Shown in pieces: positions 50,541-63,600 of a stretch of DNA of 64,000 bases. The stretch is taken from the NCBI RefSeq assembly GCF_051014685.1, contig NW_027478389.1:1116001-1180000 (forward strand), given 5' to 3'. The translations under genes were made by a program, and so were the position numbers. How positions within the stretch are numbered: the first letter of the stretch is position 1; every line of letters begins with the position of its first letter. The stretch is from Ptiloglossa arizonensis. Lineage: Eukaryota; Arthropoda; Insecta; Hymenoptera; Colletidae. The notes beneath the pieces were generated by a model that had not been told where the DNA came from, did not search any database, and worked only from the letters and a program-made list of their open reading frames with translations.

Positions 50541-53500
50541 TTTGTCAATTCGTTCTCGAGATATGGAAGTGTGAAAATAAGGAATGTTTGAGAAACCATC
50601 AAAATTTTCGCAAGTCTGATACTCGAAACCAATAACCACTATGGCCTAGGGCAAAAATACACATACCGTAGTAATCGGGCGGGTTTCTGCTTTCAGATGC
50701 AATAGGAAATTCTCGAGTTCGTCAATCTGTTCGCGAGATATGGAAGTGTGAAGTTAAGGAATGGTTGAGAAACCATCAAAATTTTCGCAAGTCTGATACT
50801 CGAAACCAATAACTGGAATGGCTTAGGGGAAAAGTACACATACCATTGTAATCGTACGAGTTTCTACTTTCAGATGCAACAGGAATTTCTCGAGTTCGTC
50901 AATCCGTTCGTGAGATATGGAAGTTTGAAGTTAAGGAATGCTTGAGAAACCATCAAAATTTTCGCTGGTCTGATACTCGAAACCAACAACTGGAATGGAC
51001 TAGGGGAAAAGTACACATACCATTGTAATCGGGCGAGTTTCCACTTCGAGATGCAACAGGAATTTCTCGAGTTCGTCATTCCGTTCGCGAGATATGGGAG
51101 TTTGAAGTTAAGGAATGGTTGAGAAACCATCAAAATTTTCGCAATTCTGATGATAGAAACCAATAACTACAATGGCCTAGGGGAAAAATACACACACCGT
51201 TGTAATCGGGCGAGTTTCTGCTTTCAGATGCAACAGGAATTTCTCGTGTTCGTCAATCCGTTCGCGAGATATGGGAGTTAGAAGTTAAGGAATGGTTGAG
51301 AAACCTTCAAAATTTTCGCTGGTCTGATACTCGAAACCAATAACTGGAATGGCCTAGGTCAAAAATACACGTACCGTTGTAATCGGGCGAGTTTCGGCTT
51401 TCAGATGCAACAGGAATTTCTCGAGTTCGTCAATTCGTTCGCGAGATATGGGAGTTTGAAGTTAAGGAATGCTTGAGAAACCATCAAAATTATCGCAATT
51501 CGGATGCTAGAAACGAATAACTGGAATTGCCTAGGGGAAAAGTACACAGACCATTAAAATCGGGCGAGTTTCTACTTTCAGATGCAACAGGAATTTCTCG
51601 AGTTCGTCATTCCGTTCGCGAGATATGGGAGTTTGAAGTTAAGGAATGGTTGAGAAACCATCACAATTTTCGCAAGTCTGATACTCGAAACCAATAACCA
51701 CTATGGCCTAGGCCAAAAATACACATACCGTTGTAATCGGGCGAGTTTCTGCTTTCAGATGCAATAGGAAATTCTCGAGTTCGTCAATCCGATCGCGAGG
51801 TATGGAAGTTTGAAGTTAAGGAATGCTTGAGAAACCATCAAAATTTTCGCCGGTCTGATACTCGAAACCAACAACTGGAATGGCCTAGGGGAAAAGTACA
51901 CACACCGTTGTATTCGGGCGAGTTTCTGCTTTCAGAAACAATAGGAAATTCTCGAGCTCGTCAATCCGTTCGCGAGATATGGGAGTTGGAAATTAAGGAA
52001 TGGTTGAGAAACCATCAAAATTTTCGCAAGTCTGATACTCGAAACCAATAACGACAAAGGCCTAGGGGAAAAATACACATACGGTTGTAATCGGGCGACT
52101 TTCTACTTTCACATGCAACAGGAATTTCTCGAGTTCGTCAATCCGTTCGCGAGATATGGGAGTTTGAAGTTAAGGAATGCTTGAGAAACCATCAAAATTA
52201 TCGCAAGTCTGATACACGAAACCAATAACTACAAAGGCCTAGGGAAAAATACACATACGGTTGAAATCGGGCGACTTTCTACTTTCACATGCAACAGGAA
52301 TTTCTCGAGTTCGTCAATCCGTTCGCGAGATATGGGAGTTTGAAGTTAAGGAATGCTTGAGAAACTATCAAAATTATCGCAAGTCTGATACTCGAAACAA
52401 ATAACTACAAAGGCCTAGGGGAAGAATACACGTACCGTTCTAATCGGGCGAGTTTCTGCTTTCAGATGCAATAGGAAATTCTCGAGTTCGTCAATCCGTT
52501 CGCGAGATATGGAAGTGTGAAGTAAAGGAATGGTTGAGAAACCATCAAAATTTTCGCAAGTCTGATACTCGAAACCAATAACTGGAATGGCCTAGGGGAA
52601 AAGTACACAAACCATTGTAATCGGGCGAGCTTCTACTTTCAGATGCAACAGGAATTTCTCGAGTTCGTCAATCCGTTCGCGAGATATGGAAGTTTGAAGT
52701 TAAGGAATGCTTGAGAAACCATCAAAATTTTCGCTGATCTGATACTCGAAACCAACAACTGGAATGGCCTAGGGGAAAAGTACACACACCGTTGTAATCG
52801 GGCGAGTTTCTGCTTTCAGATGCAACAGGAATTTCTCGAGTTCGTCAATCCGTTCGCGAGATATGGGAGTTTGAAGTTAAAGAATGCTTGAGAAACCATC
52901 AAAATTTTCGCAAGTCTGATACTCGAAACCAATAACTACAAAGCCATAGGGGAAAAATGCACATACCTTTGTAATCGGGCGAGTTTCCACTTTCAGATGC
53001 AATAGGAATTTCTCGAGTTCGTCATTCCGTTCGCGAGATATGGGAGTTTGAAGTTAAGGAACGGTTGAGAAACCATCAAAATTTTCGCAACTCTGATACT
53101 CGAAACCAATAACTACAATGGCGTAGGGGAAAAATACACATACCGTTGTAATCGGGCGGGTTTCTGCTTTCAGATGCATTAGGAAATTCTCGAGTTCGTC
53201 AATCTGTTCGCGAGATATGGAAGTGTGAAAATAAGGAATGTTTGAGAAACCATCAAAATTTTCGCAAGTCTGAAACTCGAAACCAATAACTACCAAGGCC
53301 TAGGGGAAGAATACACATACCGTTGTAATCGTGCGACTTTCTACTTTCACATGCAACAGGAATTTCTCGAGTTCGTCAATCCGTTCGCGGGATATGGGAG
53401 TTTGAAGTTAAGGAATGCTTGAGAAACCATCAAAATTATCGCAACTCGGATGCTAGAAACGAATAACTGGAATTGCCTAGGGGAAAAAAACACAGACCAT

Positions 53501-55860
53501 TAAAATCGGGCGAGTTTCTACTTTCAGATGCAACAGGAATTTCTCGAGTTCGTCATTCCGTTCGCGAGATATGGGAGTTTGAAGTTAAGGAATGCTTGAG
53601 AAACCATCAAAATTTTCGCAAGTCTGATACTCGAAACCAATAACTACAAAGGCGTAGGGGAAAAATGCACATAGCGTTGTAATCGGGCGAGTTTCTGCTT
53701 TCACATGCAACAGCAATTTCTCGAGTTCGTCAATCCGTTCGCGGGATATGGGAGTTTGAAATTAAGGAATGGTTGAGAAACCATCAAAATTTTCGCTGGT
53801 CTGATACTCGAAACCAATAACTGGAATGGCCTAGGGGAAAAGTACACACACCATTGTAATCGGTCGAGTTTCTACTTTCATATACAACAGGAATTTCTCG
53901 AGTTCGTCATTCCGTTCGCGAGATATGGGAGTTTGAAATTATGGAATGGTTGAGAAACCATCAAAATTTTCGCAATTCTGATGCTTGAAACCAATAACTA
54001 CAATGGCCTAGGGGAAAACTACACATGCCGTTGTAATCGGGCGAGTTTCTGCTTTCAGATGCAACAGGAATTTCTCGAGTTCGTCAATCCGTTCGCGAGA
54101 TATGGGAGTTTGAAGTTAAAGAATACTTGAGAAGCCATCAAAATTTTCGCAAGTCTGATACTCGAAACCAATAACTACAATGGCATAGGGGAAAAATGCA
54201 CATACCTTTGTAAGCCGGCGAGTTTCCACTTTCAGATGCAATAGGAATTTCTCGAGTACGTCATTCCGTTCGCGAGATATGGGAGTTTGAAGTTAAGGAA
54301 CGGTTGAGAAACCATCAAAATTTTCGCAATTCTGATACTCGAAACCAATAACTACTATGGCCTAGTGCAAAAATGCATATATCGTTGAAATCGGGCGAGT
54401 TGCTGCTTTCAGATGCAACAGGTATTTCTCGAGTTCGTCAATCCGTTCGCGAGATATGGGAGTTTGAAGTTAAGGAATGCTTGAGAAACTATCAAAATTA
54501 TCGCAAGTCTGATACTCGAAACAAATAACTACAAAGGCCTAGGGGAAGAATACACGTACCGTTCTAATCGGGCGAGTTTCTGCTTTCAGATGCAATAGGA
54601 AATTCTCGAGTTCGTCAATCCTTTCGCGAGATATAGAAGTGTGAAGTTAAGGAATGGTTGAGAAACCATCAAAATTTTCGCAAGTCTGATACTCGAAACC
54701 AATAACTGGAATGGCCTAGGGGAAAAGTACACAAACCATTGTAATCGGGCGAGCTTCTACTTTCAGATGCAACAGGAATTTCTCGAGTTCGTCAATCCGT
54801 TCGCGAGATATGGAAGTTTGAAGTTAAGGAATGCTTGAGAAACCATCAAAATTTTTGCTGGTCTGATACTCGAAACAAATAACTACAAAGCCATAGGGGA
54901 AAAATGCACATACCGTTGTAATCGGGCGAGCTTCTGCATTCAGATGCAACAGGAATTTCTCGAGTTCGTCAATCCGTTCGCGAGATATGGGAGTTTCAAG
55001 TTAAGGAATGCTTGAGAAACCATCAAAATTATCGCAAGTCTGATACTCGAAACATATAACTACAAAGGCCTAGGGGAAAAATACACGTACCGTTGTAATC
55101 GGGCGAGTTTCTGCTTTCAGATGCGATAGGAAATTCTCGAGTTCGTCAATCCGTTCGCGAGATATGGGAGTTTGAAGTTAAGGAATGCTTGAGAAACCAT
55201 CAAAATTATCGCAAGTCTGATACTCGAAACATATAACTACAAAGGCCTAGGGGAAAAATACACGTACCGTTGTAATCGGGCGAGTTTCTGCTTTCAGATG
55301 CAATAGGAAATTCTCGAGTTCGTCAATCTGTTCGCGAGATATGGAAGTGTGAAGATAAGGAATGTTTGAGAAACCATCAAAATTTTCGCAAGTCTGATAC
55401 TCGAAACCAATAACTACCAAGGCCTAGGGGAAAAATACACATACCGTTGTAATCGTGCGACTTTCTACTTTCACATGCAACAGGAATTTCTCGAGTTCGT
55501 CAATCCGTTCGCGGGATATGGGAGTTTGAAGTTAAGGAATGCTTGAGAAACCATCAAAATTATCGCAATTCGGATGCTAGAAACGAATAACTGGAATTGC
55601 CTAGGGGAAAAGTACACACACCATTGTAATCGGTCGAGTTTCCACTTTCATATACAACAGGAAATTCTCGAGTTCGTCAATCCGTTCGCGAGATATGGGA
55701 GTTTGAAGTTAAGGAATGCTTGAGAAACCATCAAAATTATCGCAAGTCTGATACACGAAACCAATAACTACAAAGGCCTAGGGGAAAAATACACATACGG
55801 TTGTAATCGGGCGACTTTCTACTTTCACATGCAACAGGAATTTCTCGAGTTCGTCAATCC
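50541..55860 (+). repeat. Block H, irregular satellite related to block C
   Basis: About 30 monomers with no regular HOR. Several variants return from block C, such as GCAATTCGGATGC, AAACGAATAACTGGAATTGC and CATACGGTTG. A segment of some 500 bp near 52240-52740 recurs about 2124 bp (12 monomers) later near 54364-54864, sharing GAAACTATC and GAAGAATACACGTACCGTTC. Two adjacent near-equal monomers lie near 55020-55370, sharing AAACATATAACTAC. No gene is seen. Confidence 0.82.
51440..52051 (+). repeat. block C module embedded in block H
   Basis: This stretch matches about 13707-14318 at a constant offset of 37733 bp. It includes the GCAATTCGGATGC monomer, the rare CCAATAACCACTATGG variant, TCCGATCGCGAG and the pair CAACAACTGG / TTGTATTCGGGCG. 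Differences are few (for example CAGACCATTAAAATC here versus CAGACCAATAAAATC). The module sits on the far side of blocks D-G, which share little with it. Confidence 0.83.
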
Positions 55861-56321
55861 GTTCGCGAGATATGGAAGTGTAAAAATAAGGAATGGTTGA
55901 TAAACCATCAAAATTTTCGCAAGTCTGACACTCGAAACCAATAACTACAAAGGCTTAGGGGAAACATACACATACCGTTGTAATCGGGAGAGTTTCTACT
56001 TCCAGATGCAACCGGAATTTCTCGAGTTCGTCGATCCGTTCGCGAGATATGGGAGTTTGAAGTTAAGGAATGGTTGAGAAACCATCACAATTTTCGCAAG
56101 TCTGATACTCGAAACCAATAACAACTATGGCCTAGGGCAAAAATACACAAACCGTGGTAATCGGGCGAGCTACTGCTTTCAGATGCACCAGGAATTTCTC
56201 GAGTTCGTCAATCCGTTCGCGAGATATGGGAGTTTGAATTTAAGGAATGGTTGATAAACCATCAAAATTTTCGGAAGTCTGACACTCGAAACCAATAACT
56301 ACAAAGGCTTAGGGGAAAAAT

Positions 56322-58320
56322 ACACATAGCGTTGTAATCGGGAGAGTTTCTACTTTCACATGCAACAGGAATTTTTCGAATTCGTCGATCCGTTCGCCAG
56401 ATATTGGAGTTTGAAGTTAAGGAATGGTTGAGAAACCATCACAATTTTCGCAAGTCTGATACTCGAAATCAATAACTACAAAGGCGTAGGCGAAAAATAC
56501 ACATACCTTTGTAATCGGGCGAGTTTCTACTTTCAGATGCAACAGGAACTTCTCGTGTTGGTCAATCCGTTCGTGAGATATGGGAGTTTGAAGTTAAGGA
56601 ATGGTTGAGAAACCATCAAAATTTTCGCAAGTCTGATACTCGAAATCAATAACTACAAAGGCGTAGGGGAAAAATACACATACCTTTGTAATCGGGCGAG
56701 TTTCTACTTTCAGATGCAACAGGAACTTCTCGAGTTGGTCAATCCGTTCGTGAGATATGGGAGTTTGAAGTTAAGGAATGGTTGATAAGCCATCAAAATT
56801 TTCGCAAGTCTGATACTCGAAACCAATAACTACAAAAGCTTAGGGGAAAAATACACATACCTAAGTAATCGGGGGAGTTTCTACTATCAGATGCAACAGG
56901 AATTTTTCGAGATCGTCAATCCGTTCGCGAGATATGGGAGTTTGAAGTTAAGAAATGGTTGAGAAACCATCACAATTTTCGCAAGTCTGATACTCAAAAC
57001 CAATAACTACTTTGGCCTAGGGCAAGAATACACATCCCGTTGTAATCGGGCGAGCTACTGCTTTCAGATGCAACAGAAATTTCTCGAGTTCGTCAATCCG
57101 TTCGCGAGATATGGGAGTTTGAAGTTATGGAATGGTTGAGAAATCATCAATATTTACGCAAGTCTGATACTCGAAACCAATAACTACTATGGCCTAGGGC
57201 AAAAATACACATACCGTTGTAATCGGGCGAGTTTCTGCTTTCAGATGCAACAGGAATTTCTCGAGTTCGTCAATCCGTTCGCGAGATATGGGAGTTTGAA
57301 TTTAAGGAATGGTTGATAAACCATCAAAATTTTCGCAAGTCTGACACTCGAAACCAATAACTACAAAGGCTTAGGGGAAAAATACACATACCGTTGTAAT
57401 CGGGAGAGTTTCTACTTTCAGATGCAACAGGAATTTTTCGAGTTCGTCGATCCGTTCGCCAGATATGGGAGTTTGAAGTTTAGGAATGGTTGAGAAACCA
57501 TCAAAATTTTCGCAAGTCTGACACTCGAAACCAATAACAACAAAGGCTTAGGGGAAAAATACACATACCGTTGTAATCGGGCGAGTTTCTACTTTCAGAT
57601 GCAACAGGAACTTCTCGAGTTGGTCAGTCCGTTCGTGAGATACGGGAGTTTGAAGTTAAGGAATGGTTGATAAGCCATCAAAATTTTCGCAAGTCTGATA
57701 CTCGAAATCAATAACTACAAAGGCGTAGGGGAAAAATACACATACCCTTGTAATCGGGCGAGTCTCTACTTTCAGATGCAACCGGAATTTCTCGAGTTCG
57801 TCAATCCGTTCGCGAGATATGGGTGTTTGAAGTTAAGGAATGGTTGAGAAACCATCACAATTTTCGCAAGTCTGATACTCAAAACCAATAACTACTTTGG
57901 CCTAGGGCAAGAATACACATCCCGTTGTAATCGGGCGAGCTACTGCTTTCAGATGCAACAGGAATTTCTCGAGTTCGTCAATCCGTTCGCGAGATATGGG
58001 AGTTTGAAGTTAAGGAATGGTTGAGAAATCATCAATATTTACGCAAGTCTGATACTCGAAACCAATAACTACTATGGCCTAGGGCGAAAATACACATACC
58101 GTTGTAATCGGGCGAGTTTCTGCTTTCAGATGCAACAGGAATTTCTCGAGTTCGTTACTCCGTTCGCGAGATATGGGAGTTTGAATTTAAGGAATGGTTG
58201 ATAAACCATCAAAATTTTCGCAAGTCTGACACTCGAAACCAATAACTACAAAGGCTTAGGGGAAAAATACACATACCGTTGTAATCGGGAGAGTTTCTAC
58301 TTTCAGATGCAACAGGAATT
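56322..58320 (+). repeat. Block I, 13-monomer HOR, copy 1 (part)
   Basis: Landmarks ACTTTGGCCTAGGGCAAGAA at 57009 and 57894 return at 59311 and 60196, both 2302 bp later (13 monomers plus one base, the extra C in CTTCTCCGAG near 58676). This copy holds one additional monomer near 56465-56641 (the GGCGTAGG / GAACTTCTCGTG type), so its left part is offset by 14 monomers (56322 pairs with 58801). The two landmarks within each copy are 885 bp (5 monomers) apart. Confidence 0.83.
57389..57405 (+). other. CENP-B-box-like 17-mer, best-matching version
   Basis: The site TACCGTTGTAATCGGGA agrees with the mammalian CENP-B box (YTTCGTTGGAARCGGGA) at 13 of 17 positions. It keeps CG, the central A and CGGG of the essential core but has AC instead of TT at positions 2-3. 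The consensus version ending in C (for example 547-563) scores 12 of 17. The site lies at monomer positions 105-121. Monomers with ATTG or TTTG after ACC lose one core base. Real CENP-B binding is doubtful without the TT. Confidence 0.45.
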
Positions 58321-58800
58321 TCTCGAGTTCGTCAATCCGTTCGCGAGATATGGGAGTTTGAAGCTAAGGAATGGTTGAGAAACCAACACAATTCTCGCAA
58401 GTCGGACACTCGAAACCAATAACTACTATGGCCTAGGGGAAAAATACACATACCGTTGTAATCGGGCGAGTTTCTGCTTTCAGATGCAACAGGAATTTCT
58501 CGAGTTCGTCAATCCGTTCGCGAGATATGGGAGTTTGAATTTAAGGAATGGTTGCGAAACCATAAAAATTTTCGCAAATCTGATACACGAAACCAATAAC
58601 TACAAAGGCGTAGGGGAAAAATACACATACCTTTGTAATCGGCCGAGTTTCTACTTTCAGATGCAACAGGAACTTCTCCGAGTTGGTCAATCCGTTCGTG
58701 AGATATGGGAGTTTGAATTTAAGGAATGGTTGATAAACCATCAAAATTTTCGCAAGTCTGACACTCGAAACCAATAACTACAAAGGCTTAGGGGAAAAAT

Positions 58801-60620
58801 ACACATAGCGTTGTAATCGGGAGAGTTTCTACTTTCAGATGCAACAGGAATTTTTCGAATTCGTCGATCCGTTCGCCAGATATTGGAGTTTGAAGTTAAG
58901 GAATGGTTGAGAAACCATCACAATTTTCGCAAGTCTGATACTCGAAATCAATAACTACAAAGGCGTAGGGGAAAAATACACATACCTTTGTAATCGGGCG
59001 AGTTTCTACTTTCAGATGCAACAGGAACTTCTCGAGTTGGTCAATCCGTTCGTGAGATATGGGAGTTTGAAGTTAAGGAATGGTTGATAAGCCATCAAAA
59101 TTTTCGCAAGTCTGATACTCGAAACCAATAACTACAAAAGCTTAGGGGAAAAATACACATACCTAAGTAATCGGGGGAGTTTCTACTATCAGATGCAACA
59201 GGAATTTTTCGAGATCGTCAATCCGTTTGCGAGATATGGGAGTTTGAAGTTAAGAAATGGTTGAGAAACCATCACAATTTTCGCAAGTCTGATACTCAAA
59301 ACCAATAACTACTTTGGCCTAGGGCAAGAATACACATCCCGTTGTAATCGGGCGAGCTACTGCTTTCAGATGCAACAGGAATTTCTCGAGTTCGTCAATC
59401 CGTTCGCGAGATATGGGAGTTTGAAGTTATGGAATGGTTGAGAAATCATCAATATTTACGCAAGTCTGATACTCGAAACCAATAACTACTATGGTCTAGG
59501 GCAAAAATACACATACCGTTGTAATCGGGCGAGTTTCTGCTTTCAGATGCAACAGGAATTTCTCGAGTTCGTCAATCCGTTCGCGAGATATGGGAGTTTG
59601 AATTTAAGGAATGGTTGATAAACCATCAAAATTTTCGCAAGTCTGACACTCGAAACCAATAACTACAAAGGCTTAGGGGAAAAATACACATACCGTTGTA
59701 CTCGGGAGAGTTTCTACTTTCAGATGCAACAGGAATTTTTCGAGTTCGTCGATCCGTTCGCCAGATATGGGAGTTTGAAGTTTAGGAATGGTTGAGAAAC
59801 CATCAAAATTTTCGCAAGTCTGACACTCGAAACCAATAACTACAAAGGCTTAGGGGAAAAATACACATACCGTTGTAATCGGGCGAGTTTCTACTTTCAG
59901 ATGCAACAGGAACTTCTCGAGTTGGTCAGTCCGTTCGTGAGATACGGGAGTTTGAAGTTAAGGAATGGTTGATAAGCCATCAAAATTTTCGCAAGTCTGA
60001 TACTCGAAATCAATAACTACAAAGGCGTAGGGGAAAAATACACATACCCTTGTAATCGGGCGAGTCTCTACTTTCAGATGCAACCGGAATTTCTCGAGTT
60101 CGTCAATCCGTTCGCGAGATATGGGTGTTTGAAGTTAAGGAATGGTTGAGAAACCATCACAATTTTCGCAAGTCTGATACTCAAAACCAATAACTACTTT
60201 GGCCTAGGGCAAGAATACACATCCCGTTGTAATCGGGCGAGCTACTGCTTTCAGATGCAACAGGAATTTCTCGAGTTCGTCAATCCGTTCGCGAGATATG
60301 GGAGTTTGAAGTTAAGGAATGGTTGAGAAATCATCAATATTTACGCAAGTCTGATACTCGAAACCAATAACTACTATGGCCTAGGGCAAAAATACACATA
60401 CCGTTGTAATCGGGCGAGTTTCTGCTTTCAGATGCAACAGGAATTTCTCGAGTTCGTTAATCCGTTCGCGAGATATGGGAGTTTGAATTTAAGGAATGGT
60501 TGATAAACCATCAAAATTTTCGCAAGTCTGACACTCGAAATCAATAACTACAAAGGCTTAGGGGAAAAATACACATACCGTTGTAATCGGGAGAGTTTCT
60601 ACTTTCAGATGCAACAGGTA
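58801..60620 (+). repeat. Block I, 13-monomer HOR, copy 2 (part)
   Basis: Repeats copy 1 from ACACATAGCG at 58801 up to about 60620, where CAACAGGTACTTCTCGTG replaces the copy 1 CAACAGGAATTTCTCGAG. The next ACTTTGG landmark, at 61435, lies 2124 bp (12 monomers) after 59311. From 60620 to the window end the same monomer types therefore continue in a rearranged order and not as a third clean copy. Confidence 0.82.
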
Positions 60621-63600
60621 CTTCTCGTGTTGGTCAATCCGTTCTTGAGATATGGGAGTTTGAAGTTAAGGAATGGTTGAGAAACCATCAAAATTTTCGC
60701 AAGTCTGATAATCGAAATCAATAACTACAAAGGCGTAGGGGAAAAATTCACATACCTTTGTAATCGGGCGAGTTTCTACTTTCAGATGCAACAGGAACTT
60801 CTCGAGTTGGTCAATCCGTTCGTGAGATATGGGAGTTTGAAGTTAAGGAATGGTTGATAAGCCATCAAAATGTTCGCAAGTCTGATACTCGAAACCAATA
60901 ACTACAAAAGCTTAGGGGAAAAATACACATACCCTTGTAATCGGGCGAGTCTCTACTTTCAGATGCAACCGGAATTTCTCGAGTTCGTCGATCCGTTCGC
61001 GAGATATGGGTGTTTGAAGTTAAGGAATGGTTGAGAAACCATCACAATTTTCGCAAGTCTGATACTCGAAACCAATAACTACAAATGCTTAGGGGAAAAA
61101 TACACATACCGTTGTAATCTGGAGAGTTTCTACTTCCAGATGTAACCGGAATTTCTCGAGTTCGTCAATCCGTCCGCGAGATGTGGGAGTTTGAAGTTAA
61201 GGAATGGTTGAGAAACCATCAAAATTTTCGCAAGTCTGATACTCGAAATCAATAACTACAAAGGCGTAGGGGAGAAATACACATACCCTTGTAATCGGGC
61301 GAGTCTCTACTTTCAGATGCAACCGGAATTTCTCGAGTTCGTCAATCTGTTCGCGAGATATGGGTGTTTGAATTTAAGGAATGGTTGAGAAACCGTCACA
61401 ATTTTCGCAAGTCTGATACTCAAAACCAATAACTACTTTGGCCTAGGGCAAGAATACACATCCCGTTGTAATCGGGCGAGCTACTGCTTTCAGATGCAAC
61501 AGGAATTTCTCGAGTTCGTCAATCCGTTCGCGAGATATGGGAGTTTGAAGTTAAGGAATGGTTGAGAAAACATCAATATTTACGCAAGTCTGATACTCGA
61601 AACCAATAACTACTATGGCCTAGGGCAAAAATACACATACCGTTGTAATCGGGCGAGTTTCTGCTTTCAGATGCAACAGGAATTTCTCGAGTTCGTCAAT
61701 CCGTTCGCGAGATATGGGAGTTTGAATTTAAGGAATGGTTGATAAACCATCAAAATTTTCGCAAGTCTGACACTCGAAACCAATAACTACAAAGGCTTAG
61801 GGGAAAAATACACATACCGTTGTAATCGGGAGAGTTTCTACTTTCAGATGCAACAGGAATTTCTCGAGTTCGTCAATCCGTTCGCGAGACATGGGAGTTT
61901 GAAGCTAAGAAATGGTTGAGAAACCAACACAATTCTCGCAAGTCGGACACTCGAAACCAATAACTACTATGGCCTAGGGCAAAAATATACATACCGTTGT
62001 AATCGGGCGAGTTTCTGCTTTCAGATGCAACAGGAATTTCTCGAGTTCGTCAATCCGTTCGCGAGATATGGGAGTTTGAATTTAAGGAATGGTTGATAAA
62101 CCATCAAAATTTTCGCAAGTCTGACACTCGAAACCAATAACTACAAAGGCTTAGGGGAAAAATACACATACCGTTGTAATCGGGCGAGTTTCTGCTTTCA
62201 GATGCAACAGGAATTTCTCGAGTTCGTCAATCCGTTAGCGAGATATGGGAGTTTGAATGTAAGGAATGGTTGATAAACCATCAAAATTTTCGCAAGTCTG
62301 ACACTCGAAACCAATAACTACAAAGGCTTAGGGGAAAAATACACATACCGTTGTAATCGGGCGAGTTTCTACTTTCAGATGGAACAGGAACTTCTCGAGT
62401 TGGTCAGTCCGTTCGTGAGATATGGGAGTTTGAAGTTAAGGAATGGTTGATAAGCCATCAAAATTTTCGCAAGTCTGACACTCGAAACCAATAACTACAA
62501 AGGCTTAGGGGAAAAATACACATACCGTTGTAATCGGAAGAGTTTCTACTTTCAGATGCAACAGGAATTTCTCGAGTTCGTCAATCCGTTCGCGAGACAT
62601 GGGAGTTTGAAGCTAAGGAATGGTTGAGAAACCAACACAATTCTCGCAAGTCGGACACTCGAAACCAATAACTACTATGGCCTAGGGCAAAAATACACAT
62701 ACCGTTGTAATCGGGCGAGTTTCTGCTTTCAGATGCAACAGGAATTTCTCGAGTTCGTCAATCCGTTCGCGAGATATGGGAGTTTGAATTTAAGGAATGG
62801 TTGAGAAATCATCAAAATTTTCGCAAGTCTGACACTCGAAACCAATAACTACAAAGGCTTAGGGGAAAAATACACATACCGTTGTAATCGGGCGAGCTAC
62901 TGCTTTCAGATGCAACAGGAATTTCTCGAGTTCGTCAATCCGTTCGCGAGATATGGGAGTTTGAAGTTAAGGAATGGTTGAGAAATCATCAAAATTTTCG
63001 CAAGTCTGATACTCGAAACCAATAACTACAAAAGCTTAGCGGAAAATTACACATACAGTTGTAAACGGGAGAGTTTCTTCTTTCAGATGCAACAGGAATT
63101 TTTCGAGTTCGACGATCCGTTCGCCAGATATGGGAGTTTGAAGTTAAGGAATGGTTGGGAAACCATCACAATTTTCGCAAGTCTGACACTCGAAACCAAT
63201 AACTACAAAGGCTTAGGGGAAAAATACACATACCGTTGTAGTTGGGAGAGTTTCTACTTTCAGATGCAACAGGAATTTTTCGAGTTCGTCGATCCGTTCG
63301 CCAGATATGGGAGTTTGAAGTTAAGGAATGGTTGAGAAACCATCACAATTTTCGCAAGTCTGATACTCGAAACCAATAACTACTATGGCCTAGGGCAAAA
63401 ATACACATACCGTTATAATCGGGCGAGTTTCTGCTTTCAGAGGCAACAGGAATTTCTCGAGTTCGTCAATCCGTTCGCGAGATATGGGAGTGTCAATTTA
63501 AGGAATGGTCGACAAACCATCAAAATTTTCGCAAGTCTGACACTCGAAACCAATAACTACAAAGGCTTAGGGGAAAAATACACATACCGTTGTAATCGGG

